A DNA stretch of 17,699 nucleotides from Gammaproteobacteria bacterium. GTDB taxonomy: Bacteria > Pseudomonadota > Gammaproteobacteria > Acidiferrobacterales > SZUA-150. The position numbers were made by a program, and so were the translations under genes. Shown in pieces: positions 1 through 5,652 of this stretch. Within the stretch, counting starts at the first letter, position 1. Each line of letters begins with the position of its first letter. The stretch covers positions 1 through 17,699 of the forward strand of contig JAOUNW010000022.1 of assembly GCA_029880755.1 (NCBI GenBank), read 5' to 3'. The notes below the pieces were generated by a model. It saw only the letters and a list, made by a program, of their open reading frames with translations, was not told the DNA's origin and did not search any database.

Positions 1-58
1 TCACTTCAACGATCCGACTTCGATTATCCCTTCGTTCAATTCATTACTAACCTTTTAG

Positions 59-196
59 TCCATCGCGTCGCAACAACTCACTACAAGCGATGCCTCCTAC
101 GTCGGCACGCTTGAGTTCGACGTTATGCATGGAGGAGAAATAGAGCCACGCCCAAAAGAAAGTGATGGGATTGTGGTAGATTTTCCTCCACCTTAA
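59..196 (+). other. Leader region: possible gene remnant
   Basis: Frame 2 is open from 59 to a TAA at 194-196 and would encode a C-terminal tail ending in VVDFPPP. A TAG at 56-58 breaks it from the upstream reading frame, and frame 1 is open from 1 to a TGA at 112-114. Either reading could be the end of an earlier cassette gene entering from the left, possibly damaged. A 24-codon ORF starting with the ATG at 125 falls in the same frame. The possible attC at 68-128 overlaps this stretch, so the coding and recombination-site readings compete. From about 197 to 223 there is only AT-rich leader ahead of the nuclease gene. Confidence 0.25.
68..128 (+). repeat. Possible attC recombination site (attC1)
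   Basis: The segment ends in a good core site, GTTATGC (122-128). It has inverted arms: AACTC (75-79) pairs with GAGTT (113-117), AAGCG (85-89) with CGCTT (108-112), and TGCC (91-94) with GGCA (104-107), leaving five unpaired bases, ACTAC, in one arm as attC sites often do. Third-position composition turns AT-rich just after the core site, as expected at a cassette boundary. Against it, the 5' core TCGCAAC departs from the usual RYYYAAC and the stretch is also open in frame 2. It is less certain than the other two sites. Confidence 0.45.
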
Positions 197-223
197 ATCA
201 AATCAATATTAAAGAAGTCATTT

Positions 224-1450
224 ATGGAATTAATGAACCAGCCTTTTAACGGTCAGCTCGGAAACCGTTTGATAGAGTTACTTGACTCACAGGACTATCA
301 CACTTTAAACATCGTAGTCGCCTTCGCAAAGAACAGTGGCGTCCTTAGAGTTAAAGATTCGCTCGAAAAATTTAGAGAAAAGGGTGGAAAGGTAAATGTT
401 TACGTGGGCGTCGATCTGGGTGTGACGTCATATGAGGCGCTTACGGCTTTGCTCCTTTGTACCGACTCATTAAATGTGGTGCATTCTGAAAAGGGCCAGA
501 CATTCCACACAAAGATCTACCAATTTATAGGAAATGAAAAGGGTTTGATAGTTGTTGGCTCACATAACCTGACAGGGGGAGGTCTATGGACAAATTTTGA
601 AAGCTCGGCACTCATTCCAGTAGATAGTTCGAGCAATGAATATATTGAAATTCTAAAGGCGCAGAGTGACTACATCTCTGGGTTAACCTCGCTTAACGAC
701 TCATTCATGCCTATAGTGTCAAAAGATGATGTAGATAAGCTCCTCCAAAATGGCTATATATCTAAAGAGGTCAACCAGCAAGTACGCTCAGTTAGAGCTG
801 CTAAAAGGGATGGCAGCCGGGGGGCTCTATTCGGCAATGGAACTCCCGCTGCACTGCCTCGTGTCAGGATGCCAGCGAAAGAAACGGCGCCAGGGGTCTC
901 CGAAGTTTCGTCAGTACAAGCCCCCAATCCACAAAGTAAAGAGGGTGAGACTATATGGTTTGAAACAAAAAGATTGACTGGTGGATCACGGAATATTCTT
1001 GATTTGTCAATGAAGTGCCTGGTTGAGAGCGGTGAACCCACTGGCACCCTTTTTGATCTCGGCGAACCCGGATTCATGCGTGGTGCGGTCGAGTTTTTTG
1101 GCATTAATCCTTCCGCTACAAATTCCCGCAAAGATATCATTCTCAATTTCGAGGGAGTTGATTATTTTGGCAACACCATTCTCTTTCCTACTGGAGAAAA
1201 TGCAAATGGCACATGGCGCCTCCAGATCAAGGGAGTTAACTCTTCAGGAGTAAAGATCACTGATGCGTTTAGAGCCAAAGGTGAGGAGCACTACTTGGTA
1301 CAGAAGGTGGTCACCTTTACTAAGGTTGAAGATGACTACTACTCTATATCTGTGTTCCCAGAATCCGAACTTAATGATTTTGAGGTGGCTTCACGTATTT
1401 TGGCCAGGAATGGATCTACAAGAAATGCTAAGCGCTTAGGGCTGCTTTAG
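224..1450 (+). CDS. PLD-fold restriction endonuclease, NgoFVII/BfiI type
   Basis: This 408-aa protein has an N-terminal phospholipase D-like nuclease domain (about residues 8-165) with one HxK motif (H95, K97) followed by GSHNLT (112-117, N115) and E126, the arrangement of single-motif PLD nucleases that dimerise to form one active site. A Pro/Ala/Ser-rich linker (about 195-240) leads to a C-terminal domain (about 243-395) with beta-rich text such as FEGVDYFGN and WRLQIKG that I read as a B3-like DNA-recognition domain, as known for BfiI and NgoFVII. The two convergent methyltransferase genes next to it support a restriction role, and its stop overlaps theirs by 4 bp. Ribosome binding is weak at 224. 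A second ATG at 233 has GGA five bases upstream and could be the true start. No signal peptide is seen. The recognition site cannot be read from the sequence. Confidence 0.8.
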   Translation: MELMNQPFNGQLGNRLIELLDSQDYHTLNIVVAFAKNSGVLRVKDSLEKFREKGGKVNVYVGVDLGVTSYEALTALLLCTDSLNVVHSEKGQTFHTKIYQFIGNEKGLIVVGSHNLTGGGLWTNFESSALIPVDSSSNEYIEILKAQSDYISGLTSLNDSFMPIVSKDDVDKLLQNGYISKEVNQQVRSVRAAKRDGSRGALFGNGTPAALPRVRMPAKETAPGVSEVSSVQAPNPQSKEGETIWFETKRLTGGSRNILDLSMKCLVESGEPTGTLFDLGEPGFMRGAVEFFGINPSATNSRKDIILNFEGVDYFGNTILFPTGENANGTWRLQIKGVNSSGVKITDAFRAKGEEHYLVQKVVTFTKVEDDYYSISVFPESELNDFEVASRILARNGSTRNAKRLGLL

Positions 1451-2283
1451 AAACGACTTAGCCACTCTTGATGTTTGCCTTTGCGAGCCCCGCTTATGCC
1501 ACCTTTTGCCCCACCAAATGTGAGTAATAAAGAATTGTCATTCAGCGGAGTTCCTTCAGAAACAAACAATGGGGCTTGGTTAATTGCACGAAAGCGGCTT
1601 ATGAACGTGGTTAGGTCAAAGCTGAATCCGTATTTCGTCGTACTTTTGTATGGCGGGTCAACATACACTACAGCATTGCTGGGCAGAGGGGTGTTAAGGA
1701 TCGTCATGATGTCTTTGTTTAAGCAATTCACTCCCCTCATACCATTCACTATAGCAGCGATCCGGCGCCGCAATTCAGTTGGGCCGGGTTGCATCGGGTT
1801 GGCAGGACTGCGGCGAACGCTGGTAGCGGTTGGCTCCCAGTAATCCCGGAAGCAGGCATTTGCCCAGCGTTCTCCATCGCGCCAAATTTGCTTCCCCCCA
1901 AACGAGCAAGCTTGTAGCAGAGGGTAAAGTTCTACTTCATCCTTTCCCGTTGGAAGTGCCGAGAGTGCCGACATGTGATCTTTGTAGCCTCGTTTGTCAC
2001 TCGGTAATTCGGCCAGCAAACGCTCAAAAACATCCATGTTGAATGTGCCCGCCCCAATGGCGGACCAAAAGGAACCCCAAGAGCTAACGTCAAGCATCCA
2101 AATACGTGATGGATCAACACCTCTGTTAACTAGTTCAATGGACACAGCACCAGATCCGCAGCACAGATCGTAAAATTGAGTGCTCGGTCCTAGACCAACA
2201 TCTAGTAAATGATCAGCGATCTGAGCAGCTATGCGCTGCTTGCCGCCTTGGTATGAGCAGGGTACGCGTATTAGGTGGCTCAT
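1447..2283 (-). CDS. D12-class adenine-N6 DNA methyltransferase (Dam-like)
   Basis: The 278-aa protein carries the D12/Dam-family motifs in order: motif X YQGGKQRIA (residues 11-19), the S-adenosylmethionine-binding motif I DLCCGSGAV (39-47) and the catalytic motif IV DPPY (209-212). It should transfer a methyl group to adenine N6 in DNA. The central region (about 75-200) would hold the target-recognition part. Its ATG overlaps the TAA of the upstream methyltransferase by one base (TAATG), so the two are probably translationally coupled in one minus-strand operon. Its 3' end overlaps the convergent nuclease gene by 4 bp. Two adenine methyltransferases beside one nuclease suggest that each protects one strand of an asymmetric site. 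The AT-rich composition matches the nuclease gene rather than the core genes to the right. Confidence 0.85.
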   Translation of the reverse strand: MSHLIRVPCSYQGGKQRIAAQIADHLLDVGLGPSTQFYDLCCGSGAVSIELVNRGVDPSRIWMLDVSSWGSFWSAIGAGTFNMDVFERLLAELPSDKRGYKDHMSALSALPTGKDEVELYPLLQACSFGGKQIWRDGERWANACFRDYWEPTATSVRRSPANPMQPGPTELRRRIAAIVNGMRGVNCLNKDIMTILNTPLPSNAVVYVDPPYKSTTKYGFSFDLTTFISRFRAINQAPLFVSEGTPLNDNSLLLTFGGAKGGISGARKGKHQEWLSRF

Positions 2284-3527
2284 TAGAATTTCCTGCGGAT
2301 CAGGATTCGTGCATATGAGCGTTGCCCGTTAATGATGCCGACACCTCCCCTGTCTTCAGGGTGCGGTCGATACTTTACCTTTGAAAGTGTTTTGGGAGGC
2401 ACATTGGTGCGAGCGTTACCGTTTGCAAGCATAATGATTTCAAACTGATCCGGGCTGTACTTGTCGAGGAACGTAATCGGCACACCCATAACTCCATCAT
2501 AGTCGTTGGGAATATTTTGGGTTCGTCCAACCTCGATAGCGTCGTAGTTTTCGTAGCGAGGATATTCATCAGGGCTGTAGCGGCAAGTCAATTCTAAGGG
2601 TTTGCGTCGTTTGCTAGTCTTCAGATTTGTAAACCAGCGTACACCCGTCACCCGGATGAAGCGTCGTCCATTCTCGTCTAAACCGCAGCCGGTGGCATTC
2701 AGCGGGTAGCTATCTGGCACGAAAAACTTTCGATCTCCGGAGCGAATAGATTCACCATAGAACACTTTATTGTCACGGAATAGGGGGAAGATCTCTTTGG
2801 TTGTTGTGGCGTTCATGTTCCCAAGAATAATAAATTCTTTTTTGTGATTCACCAGTAATTCGATGAATTCGCGGAAGAGGCTGAAAGGGGGGTTGGTCGC
2901 CACAATATCGGCTTCTGTCAGCAAAGCCGTGCATTCGTCTGATCGAAAATCTCCATCGCCAACGAGATACATCAGAGAGTTACCTGACATAGCAAACAAA
3001 GACTCTAAATCCAGCGAACCATCCGGTCTCATAACACCATCATCAGGCACTTCGGTTACTATCGCCTTGTAGGCACCGGCTTCACCCTCCAGTGGATATT
3101 CTCGCCCTGCCATTTGAGACCCGGCATAGCAGGTAGACATTAGGCCTGCCAGTCCGATTCTGTTGAAATGAATTACAAAAAACCTAAAGAAAGCTGACTC
3201 AAAAGGATCGTCGCAGTTACAAAGAATGGTTTTACCCTTTAGTTTTTTTTGATGGTTCAGCATTTCCTTTTCAACATCTTCGTATTGGGTATAAAACTCA
3301 TCCTTTTTGACGATGAATGCATGATTAAGTTTTGCATTTACAGGGTTCGTGGATGGTTTAGGACGATCACTCTTTATCTCAAATGGCATAGTGCCTTCTC
3401 GAATCACCGCTTTGAGAAAGGTAGTTATTGCAGCAGACATACTTATGCCAATGTCATCGAATACCGCGCCAGCCCGTTTTTTGACGTCTGGATCTATACG
3501 AATTGTAGTTGTGGGTTTGGTTGTCAT
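2283..3527 (-). CDS. RelB/DinJ-like domain fused to EcoRI-type adenine methyltransferase
   Basis: I choose the ATG at 3527 (414 aa) because AGGGAG lies 8 bases upstream. The GTG at 3536 would add three residues but sits against that ribosome site. Residues 1-52 look like a RelB/DinJ ribbon-helix-helix antitoxin domain: the strand TTTIRIDPDVKK, then a helix with the ISMSAAITTFLK pattern, ending in MPFEI as in DinJ proteins. The rest (about 70-414) matches EcoRI-family adenine-specific methyltransferases, with CNCDDPFESAFFRFF (about 103-117), the catalytic motif NPPF (about 212-215) and FIILGNMNA (about 232-240). It should methylate adenine N6 of the host's restriction sites. The N-terminal domain should dimerise and bind the palindrome at 3541-3565 just upstream, giving autorepression. 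No toxin gene is nearby. It heads the operon with the Dam-like enzyme. Confidence 0.85.
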   Translation of the reverse strand: MTTKPTTTIRIDPDVKKRAGAVFDDIGISMSAAITTFLKAVIREGTMPFEIKSDRPKPSTNPVNAKLNHAFIVKKDEFYTQYEDVEKEMLNHQKKLKGKTILCNCDDPFESAFFRFFVIHFNRIGLAGLMSTCYAGSQMAGREYPLEGEAGAYKAIVTEVPDDGVMRPDGSLDLESLFAMSGNSLMYLVGDGDFRSDECTALLTEADIVATNPPFSLFREFIELLVNHKKEFIILGNMNATTTKEIFPLFRDNKVFYGESIRSGDRKFFVPDSYPLNATGCGLDENGRRFIRVTGVRWFTNLKTSKRRKPLELTCRYSPDEYPRYENYDAIEVGRTQNIPNDYDGVMGVPITFLDKYSPDQFEIIMLANGNARTNVPPKTLSKVKYRPHPEDRGGVGIINGQRSYARILIRRKF

Positions 3528-3540
3528 GTTCGGCACTCCC

Positions 3541-3565
3541 TAGTGTGCTACAATGTAGCACACTA
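3541..3565. promoter_or_regulatory. Palindromic operator of the methyltransferase operon
   Basis: A perfect inverted repeat has 12-base arms (TAGTGTGCTACA and TGTAGCACACTA) around one central base. It ends 13 bases upstream of the methyltransferase ATG and directly abuts its ribosome site. Ribbon-helix-helix antitoxins of the RelB/DinJ class bind such palindromes at their own promoters, and the adjacent gene begins with that domain. Autorepression is inferred. A purely terminator role is unlikely because no T-run follows on either strand. Confidence 0.75.
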
Positions 3566-3581
3566 ACTTGATGAAATACAA
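3552..3581 (-). promoter_or_regulatory. Candidate promoter of the methyltransferase operon
   Basis: On the minus strand TTGTAT (3581-3576) and TACATT (3557-3552) are separated by 18 bases and resemble sigma-70 -35 and -10 boxes. The -10 lies at the centre of the palindrome and the -35 in the extra half-site, so protein bound there would block RNA polymerase. The predicted leader is only about 18 bases. Confidence 0.4.
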
Positions 3582-3590
3582 TGTAGCACG
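3577..3590. promoter_or_regulatory. Extra operator half-site
   Basis: The string TACAATGTAGCACG repeats the right half and centre of the palindrome (the ACAATGTAGCAC core is identical) with 28 bases between equivalent positions, close to three DNA turns. It may allow a second dimer to bind cooperatively. Confidence 0.5.
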
Positions 3591-3650
3591 CGCTGATATC
3601 GGCTTTACTTCGAGCGAGCCAAAGAGCGCATTAACGAGGCTGGATGTCGT

Positions 3651-3722
3651 GCATAACAAGGCACTGCTGTCGGACAAATTTTCCGCTGCGCTCCAAATTT
3701 GCCGCAGAGTGCGGCGTTACAC
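3651..3722 (+). repeat. attC recombination site (attC2)
   Basis: The outer core sites are GCATAAC (3651-3657) and GTTACAC (3716-3722). Between them GCACT, CTG and CGG (3661-3673) pair with CCG, CAG and AGTGC (3702-3712). Single unpaired bases at 3666, 3670 and 3674 act as extrahelical bases. The stem continues as CAAATTT (3675-3681) with AAATTTG (3695-3701), closing a 13-base loop. This is the folded architecture recognised by integron integrases. Cleavage is expected after G3716, ending cassette 1 and starting cassette 2. Confidence 0.88.
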
Positions 3723-3749
3723 ATATTAAAAACAAAAAAGAGGAATAAG

Positions 3750-4127
3750 ATGGATAGAAAATTTATATTTACAGCATTGGGCTACGCTATTATTGGATTA
3801 GCACTTGGGATATTTATGGCTGCTTCCAAAGATCATGGCCACTTAGTCACACATGCTCATATAATGCTCATAGGTTTCGTTGTGTCATTCATTTATGGTC
3901 TCTGTCACAAACTATGGCTTAATAATATTGTTTCAAAATTATCACTTGCACAATTTTATATTCACCAAATCGGGACTGTGGGCGTAGTAATTGGCTTATT
4001 TTTATACTATGGGAAATTTGTCACACTGGAAACCATTGACCCAGTCCTGGCACTGTCATCTATCGCCGTATTAATTGGCATGGTTCTCATGAAAATACTT
4101 TTCATTAAATCTACAAAAAATGCATAA
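3750..4127 (+). CDS. Cassette-borne four-helix membrane protein with HAH motif
   Basis: The gene encodes 125 aa from the ATG at 3750, preceded by AGAGGAATAAG. A longer TTG start at 3699 would begin inside attC2 and is unlikely. Four membrane segments are apparent at about residues 5-26, 33-52, 69-88 and 99-119. Histidines cluster at 29, 31, 35 and 37 at the start of helix 2 (DHGHLVTHAHIML), with more at 53 and 72. The HAH motif at the head of a helix resembles small proteins related to subunit I of haem-copper oxidases, so metal or haem binding is possible but unproven. Similar short proteins are, as I recall, common integron cassette products of unknown role. Its stop codon TAA forms part of the 5' core site of attC3, a typical compact cassette layout. 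Confidence 0.8.
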   Translation: MDRKFIFTALGYAIIGLALGIFMAASKDHGHLVTHAHIMLIGFVVSFIYGLCHKLWLNNIVSKLSLAQFYIHQIGTVGVVIGLFLYYGKFVTLETIDPVLALSSIAVLIGMVLMKILFIKSTKNA

Positions 4128-4211
4128 CAAATCGCCCCAGTCGATCGCTAAAAGAACCGTTTCGCTACGCTCAATCGGGCTTTTAGCTCCAACTGAGCTC
4201 AACCGTTAGAC
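4122..4211 (+). repeat. attC recombination site (attC3)
   Basis: The outer core sites are GCATAAC (4122-4128) and GTTAGAC (4205-4211). CAGT (4138-4141) pairs with ACTG (4192-4195), and GCTAAAAG (4147-4154) pairs with CTTTTAGC (4180-4187). Unpaired CGATC and TCCA lie between the two stem blocks, and a 25-base terminal loop closes the structure. The upstream gene's stop codon lies within the first core site. Cleavage is expected after G4205. Confidence 0.88.
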
Positions 4212-4227
4212 ATAAAAGGAGGTACCC

Positions 4228-4530
4228 ATGCACGGAATGAATGTTCGTGTGCAAATTCAACCGGGGAAGATAGGGGAGGCTGCAAAGCTACTGCGCGAGG
4301 AAGTCATGCCTACCGCAGCGAACTACCGAGGATTCATTCAGAATTTCCTGATTGTCGATGCTCCGAATAACCGCCTGGCCTCGTTGAGCGTGTGGGAGTC
4401 CGAGACTGATGCAAAGGCAATCTACGAGGACGAGGGTGGTTTGTACCAGACGGCCATCGCAAAGTTAAAACCAATGCTGGCGGGCCCTCCGGACGCATGG
4501 ATGGGCCCGCTCACTCGTGTGGACAAGTAA
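4228..4530 (+). CDS. ABM-like ferredoxin-fold protein (last cassette)
   Basis: This 100-aa cytoplasmic protein starts at an ATG preceded by a strong AAGGAGGT ribosome site. The pattern fits the antibiotic biosynthesis monooxygenase (ABM) dimeric alpha/beta-barrel superfamily: an opening strand (MNVRVQIQPGK), a helix (IGEAAKLLREEVMPTAANYRG), a strand (FIQNFLIVDAPNNRLASLSVWES) and a closing helix with YQTAIAKLKPML. Such proteins often dimerise and may be cofactor-free oxygenases or simple ligand binders, so the substrate is unknown. It is the last gene in the array and starts 17 bases after attC3. No attC can be recognised downstream, so this cassette may be fixed in place. Confidence 0.7.
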   Translation: MHGMNVRVQIQPGKIGEAAKLLREEVMPTAANYRGFIQNFLIVDAPNNRLASLSVWESETDAKAIYEDEGGLYQTAIAKLKPMLAGPPDAWMGPLTRVDK

Positions 4531-4535
4531 ACAAT

Positions 4536-4550
4536 CGGGGACAGACCCCG
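4536..4550. repeat. GGGGACAGACCCC hairpin, possible terminator
   Basis: CGGGG and CCCCG flank ACAGA and are followed by GTTTTCT, so RNA from the plus strand could form a short hairpin with a modest T-run. The GGGGACAGACCCC word is, from memory, a widespread intergenic motif in Gammaproteobacteria, often near REP-associated transposase genes. It lies six bases after the last cassette gene. The rest of 4551-4644 shows no gene. Confidence 0.5.
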
Positions 4551-4644
4551 GTTTTCTAGGTCACGGCATAAGCCGAGTTCCAACGCATCAGACTTGATTG
4601 ATTAGAGCGGCGACCAAGGAAAATGCAAAACCATCACAGCTCTA

Positions 4645-5652
4645 TTAATCCTGATAGCGCTCCATCAAATAACACAGGCAATCCTGGCGAATCGCCTTGG
4701 CGTTGACCGTGAGCATGGAGGGCATAAAAGGAATACGCGTGCGCAGTTGGCCGCCTTCTACCACAAAGTAACGTTTACCGACATCGTTATTGCCTTCGTC
4801 ACGCACATCCAGAGGCAGGGTTTGCAGGCCATTTACTTTGGCCAATAACGTATTGATGGGCAACTCACGGAAATTGAGATGATCCAGATCCTCCATAAAA
4901 TGAACATCGCCCTGCCCTTCACCAAATCCAAAACTGATGTGCTCGGGCACTTTGGCAATGGCCACAGTATGAAACAGGTCCATGTCATGGGATGCGACCG
5001 GGTGCGTAGGTATGCCCGATAAATGCAGGCAGGCGTCGATGTATTCCAGCGCGTGTTGTGGTCCGTGGGCCTGGCCCGGCTGACCGCATTCCACGGTGAC
5101 CGAGGGGCACAGTTTGGCGAAGGCGATGGATTGCACGGTATGTGGCGTCGTGAAATACACTACCGTGCGACTAAATAATGTGGCCAGATGAAGAAAGGCA
5201 TTATCCAGTTTGTTCACGCAGGCGTAATGGGGGTTGATGCCGGTATTGTTGTGAATATCGACACTGGCAAATACCTGTCGCTTTTTCATTTCATCCACCA
5301 CCTGGCGCACCATGGCGTATTCCGGCGGTTCGCCGCTGGCATGGCTTATGTTCCAGATGCGATTGTAATCGGGCTGATGGTCCAGAAAACGCTGGCCATA
5401 ACGGGCGGCTTCCACGTTACCTATCAATACAGACAAACTTCTTGGTAAGGGTTTGTCCTGGTACTGGCGCAATAATTCACGGATGGCGCACCAGCCGGTG
5501 TCTTCATTGCCATGCATCAACACTGACACAAACAACGGCGGCTCGCGCTTGCCTTGCAGATGCATGAGCGTGGGACCAGGCAAGAGTTTGTACAACTCGG
5601 TTGCCTGCCGCTCCAGCAGACCTTCCGGAATACTGTTAATGATTGTCAACAT
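4645..5652 (-). CDS. AstE/aspartoacylase-like zinc deacylase (M14-type peptidase)
   Basis: The 335-aa protein shows the succinylglutamate desuccinylase/aspartoacylase pattern. Zinc ligands are in VLMHGNEDTG (H47, E50) and VDIHNN (H134). A substrate-binding stretch runs from N79 through R88 to NR (97-98), and the likely catalytic glutamate is E188 in VTVECG. It should hydrolyse an amide bond to an acidic or amino group on a small substrate in the cytoplasm. Its ATG directly follows the TAG of the upstream GCS2-type ligase (TAGATG), so the two are translationally coupled and probably act on the same compound, one making and one cutting an amide. It is unlikely to be true AstE because no arginine succinyltransferase genes are present. 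The specific substrate is unknown. Confidence 0.75.
   Translation of the reverse strand: MLTIINSIPEGLLERQATELYKLLPGPTLMHLQGKREPPLFVSVLMHGNEDTGWCAIRELLRQYQDKPLPRSLSVLIGNVEAARYGQRFLDHQPDYNRIWNISHASGEPPEYAMVRQVVDEMKKRQVFASVDIHNNTGINPHYACVNKLDNAFLHLATLFSRTVVYFTTPHTVQSIAFAKLCPSVTVECGQPGQAHGPQHALEYIDACLHLSGIPTHPVASHDMDLFHTVAIAKVPEHISFGFGEGQGDVHFMEDLDHLNFRELPINTLLAKVNGLQTLPLDVRDEGNNDVGKRYFVVEGGQLRTRIPFMPSMLTVNAKAIRQDCLCYLMERYQD

Larger units (their letters stand above)
1..4550 (+). mobile_element. Distal part of an integron gene-cassette array
   Basis: Two clear attC sites, at 3651-3722 and 4122-4211, and one possible attC at about 68-128 delimit compact AT-richer cassettes. The 3' core sites (GTTACAC, GTTAGAC, possibly GTTATGC) all point the same way, which puts the integrase and attI to the left of the window. 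Cassette 1 (about 123-3716) holds a three-gene restriction-modification system. Cassette 2 (3717-4205) holds a membrane protein. Cassette 3 (4206 to about 4530) holds an ABM-like protein. No integrase gene lies inside the window, so a chromosomal integron or a cluster of attC sites lacking an integrase are both possible. The change to GC-richer housekeeping genes after about 4600 fits the end of the array. Confidence 0.75.

Noticed and set aside
3528..3536. GTG start three codons upstream of the EcoRI-type methyltransferase ATG
   Set aside because: The AGGGAG ribosome site overlaps that GTG, while it sits at the normal 8-base distance from the ATG at 3527.
3249..3566. Plus-strand ORF opposite the methyltransferase N-terminus, considered as a toxin partner for the RelB-like domain
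   Set aside because: It is antisense to a convincing coding frame, shows no RelE/YafQ-like pattern and has no ribosome site.
3699..3749. Longer TTG start for the four-helix membrane protein
   Set aside because: It would begin inside the attC2 stem. The ATG at 3750 has a good ribosome site and begins right before the first membrane helix.
4645..5652. Naming this gene astE
   Set aside because: The zinc motif fits the superfamily, but there are no neighbouring arginine succinyltransferase pathway genes and its partner is a GCS2 ligase.
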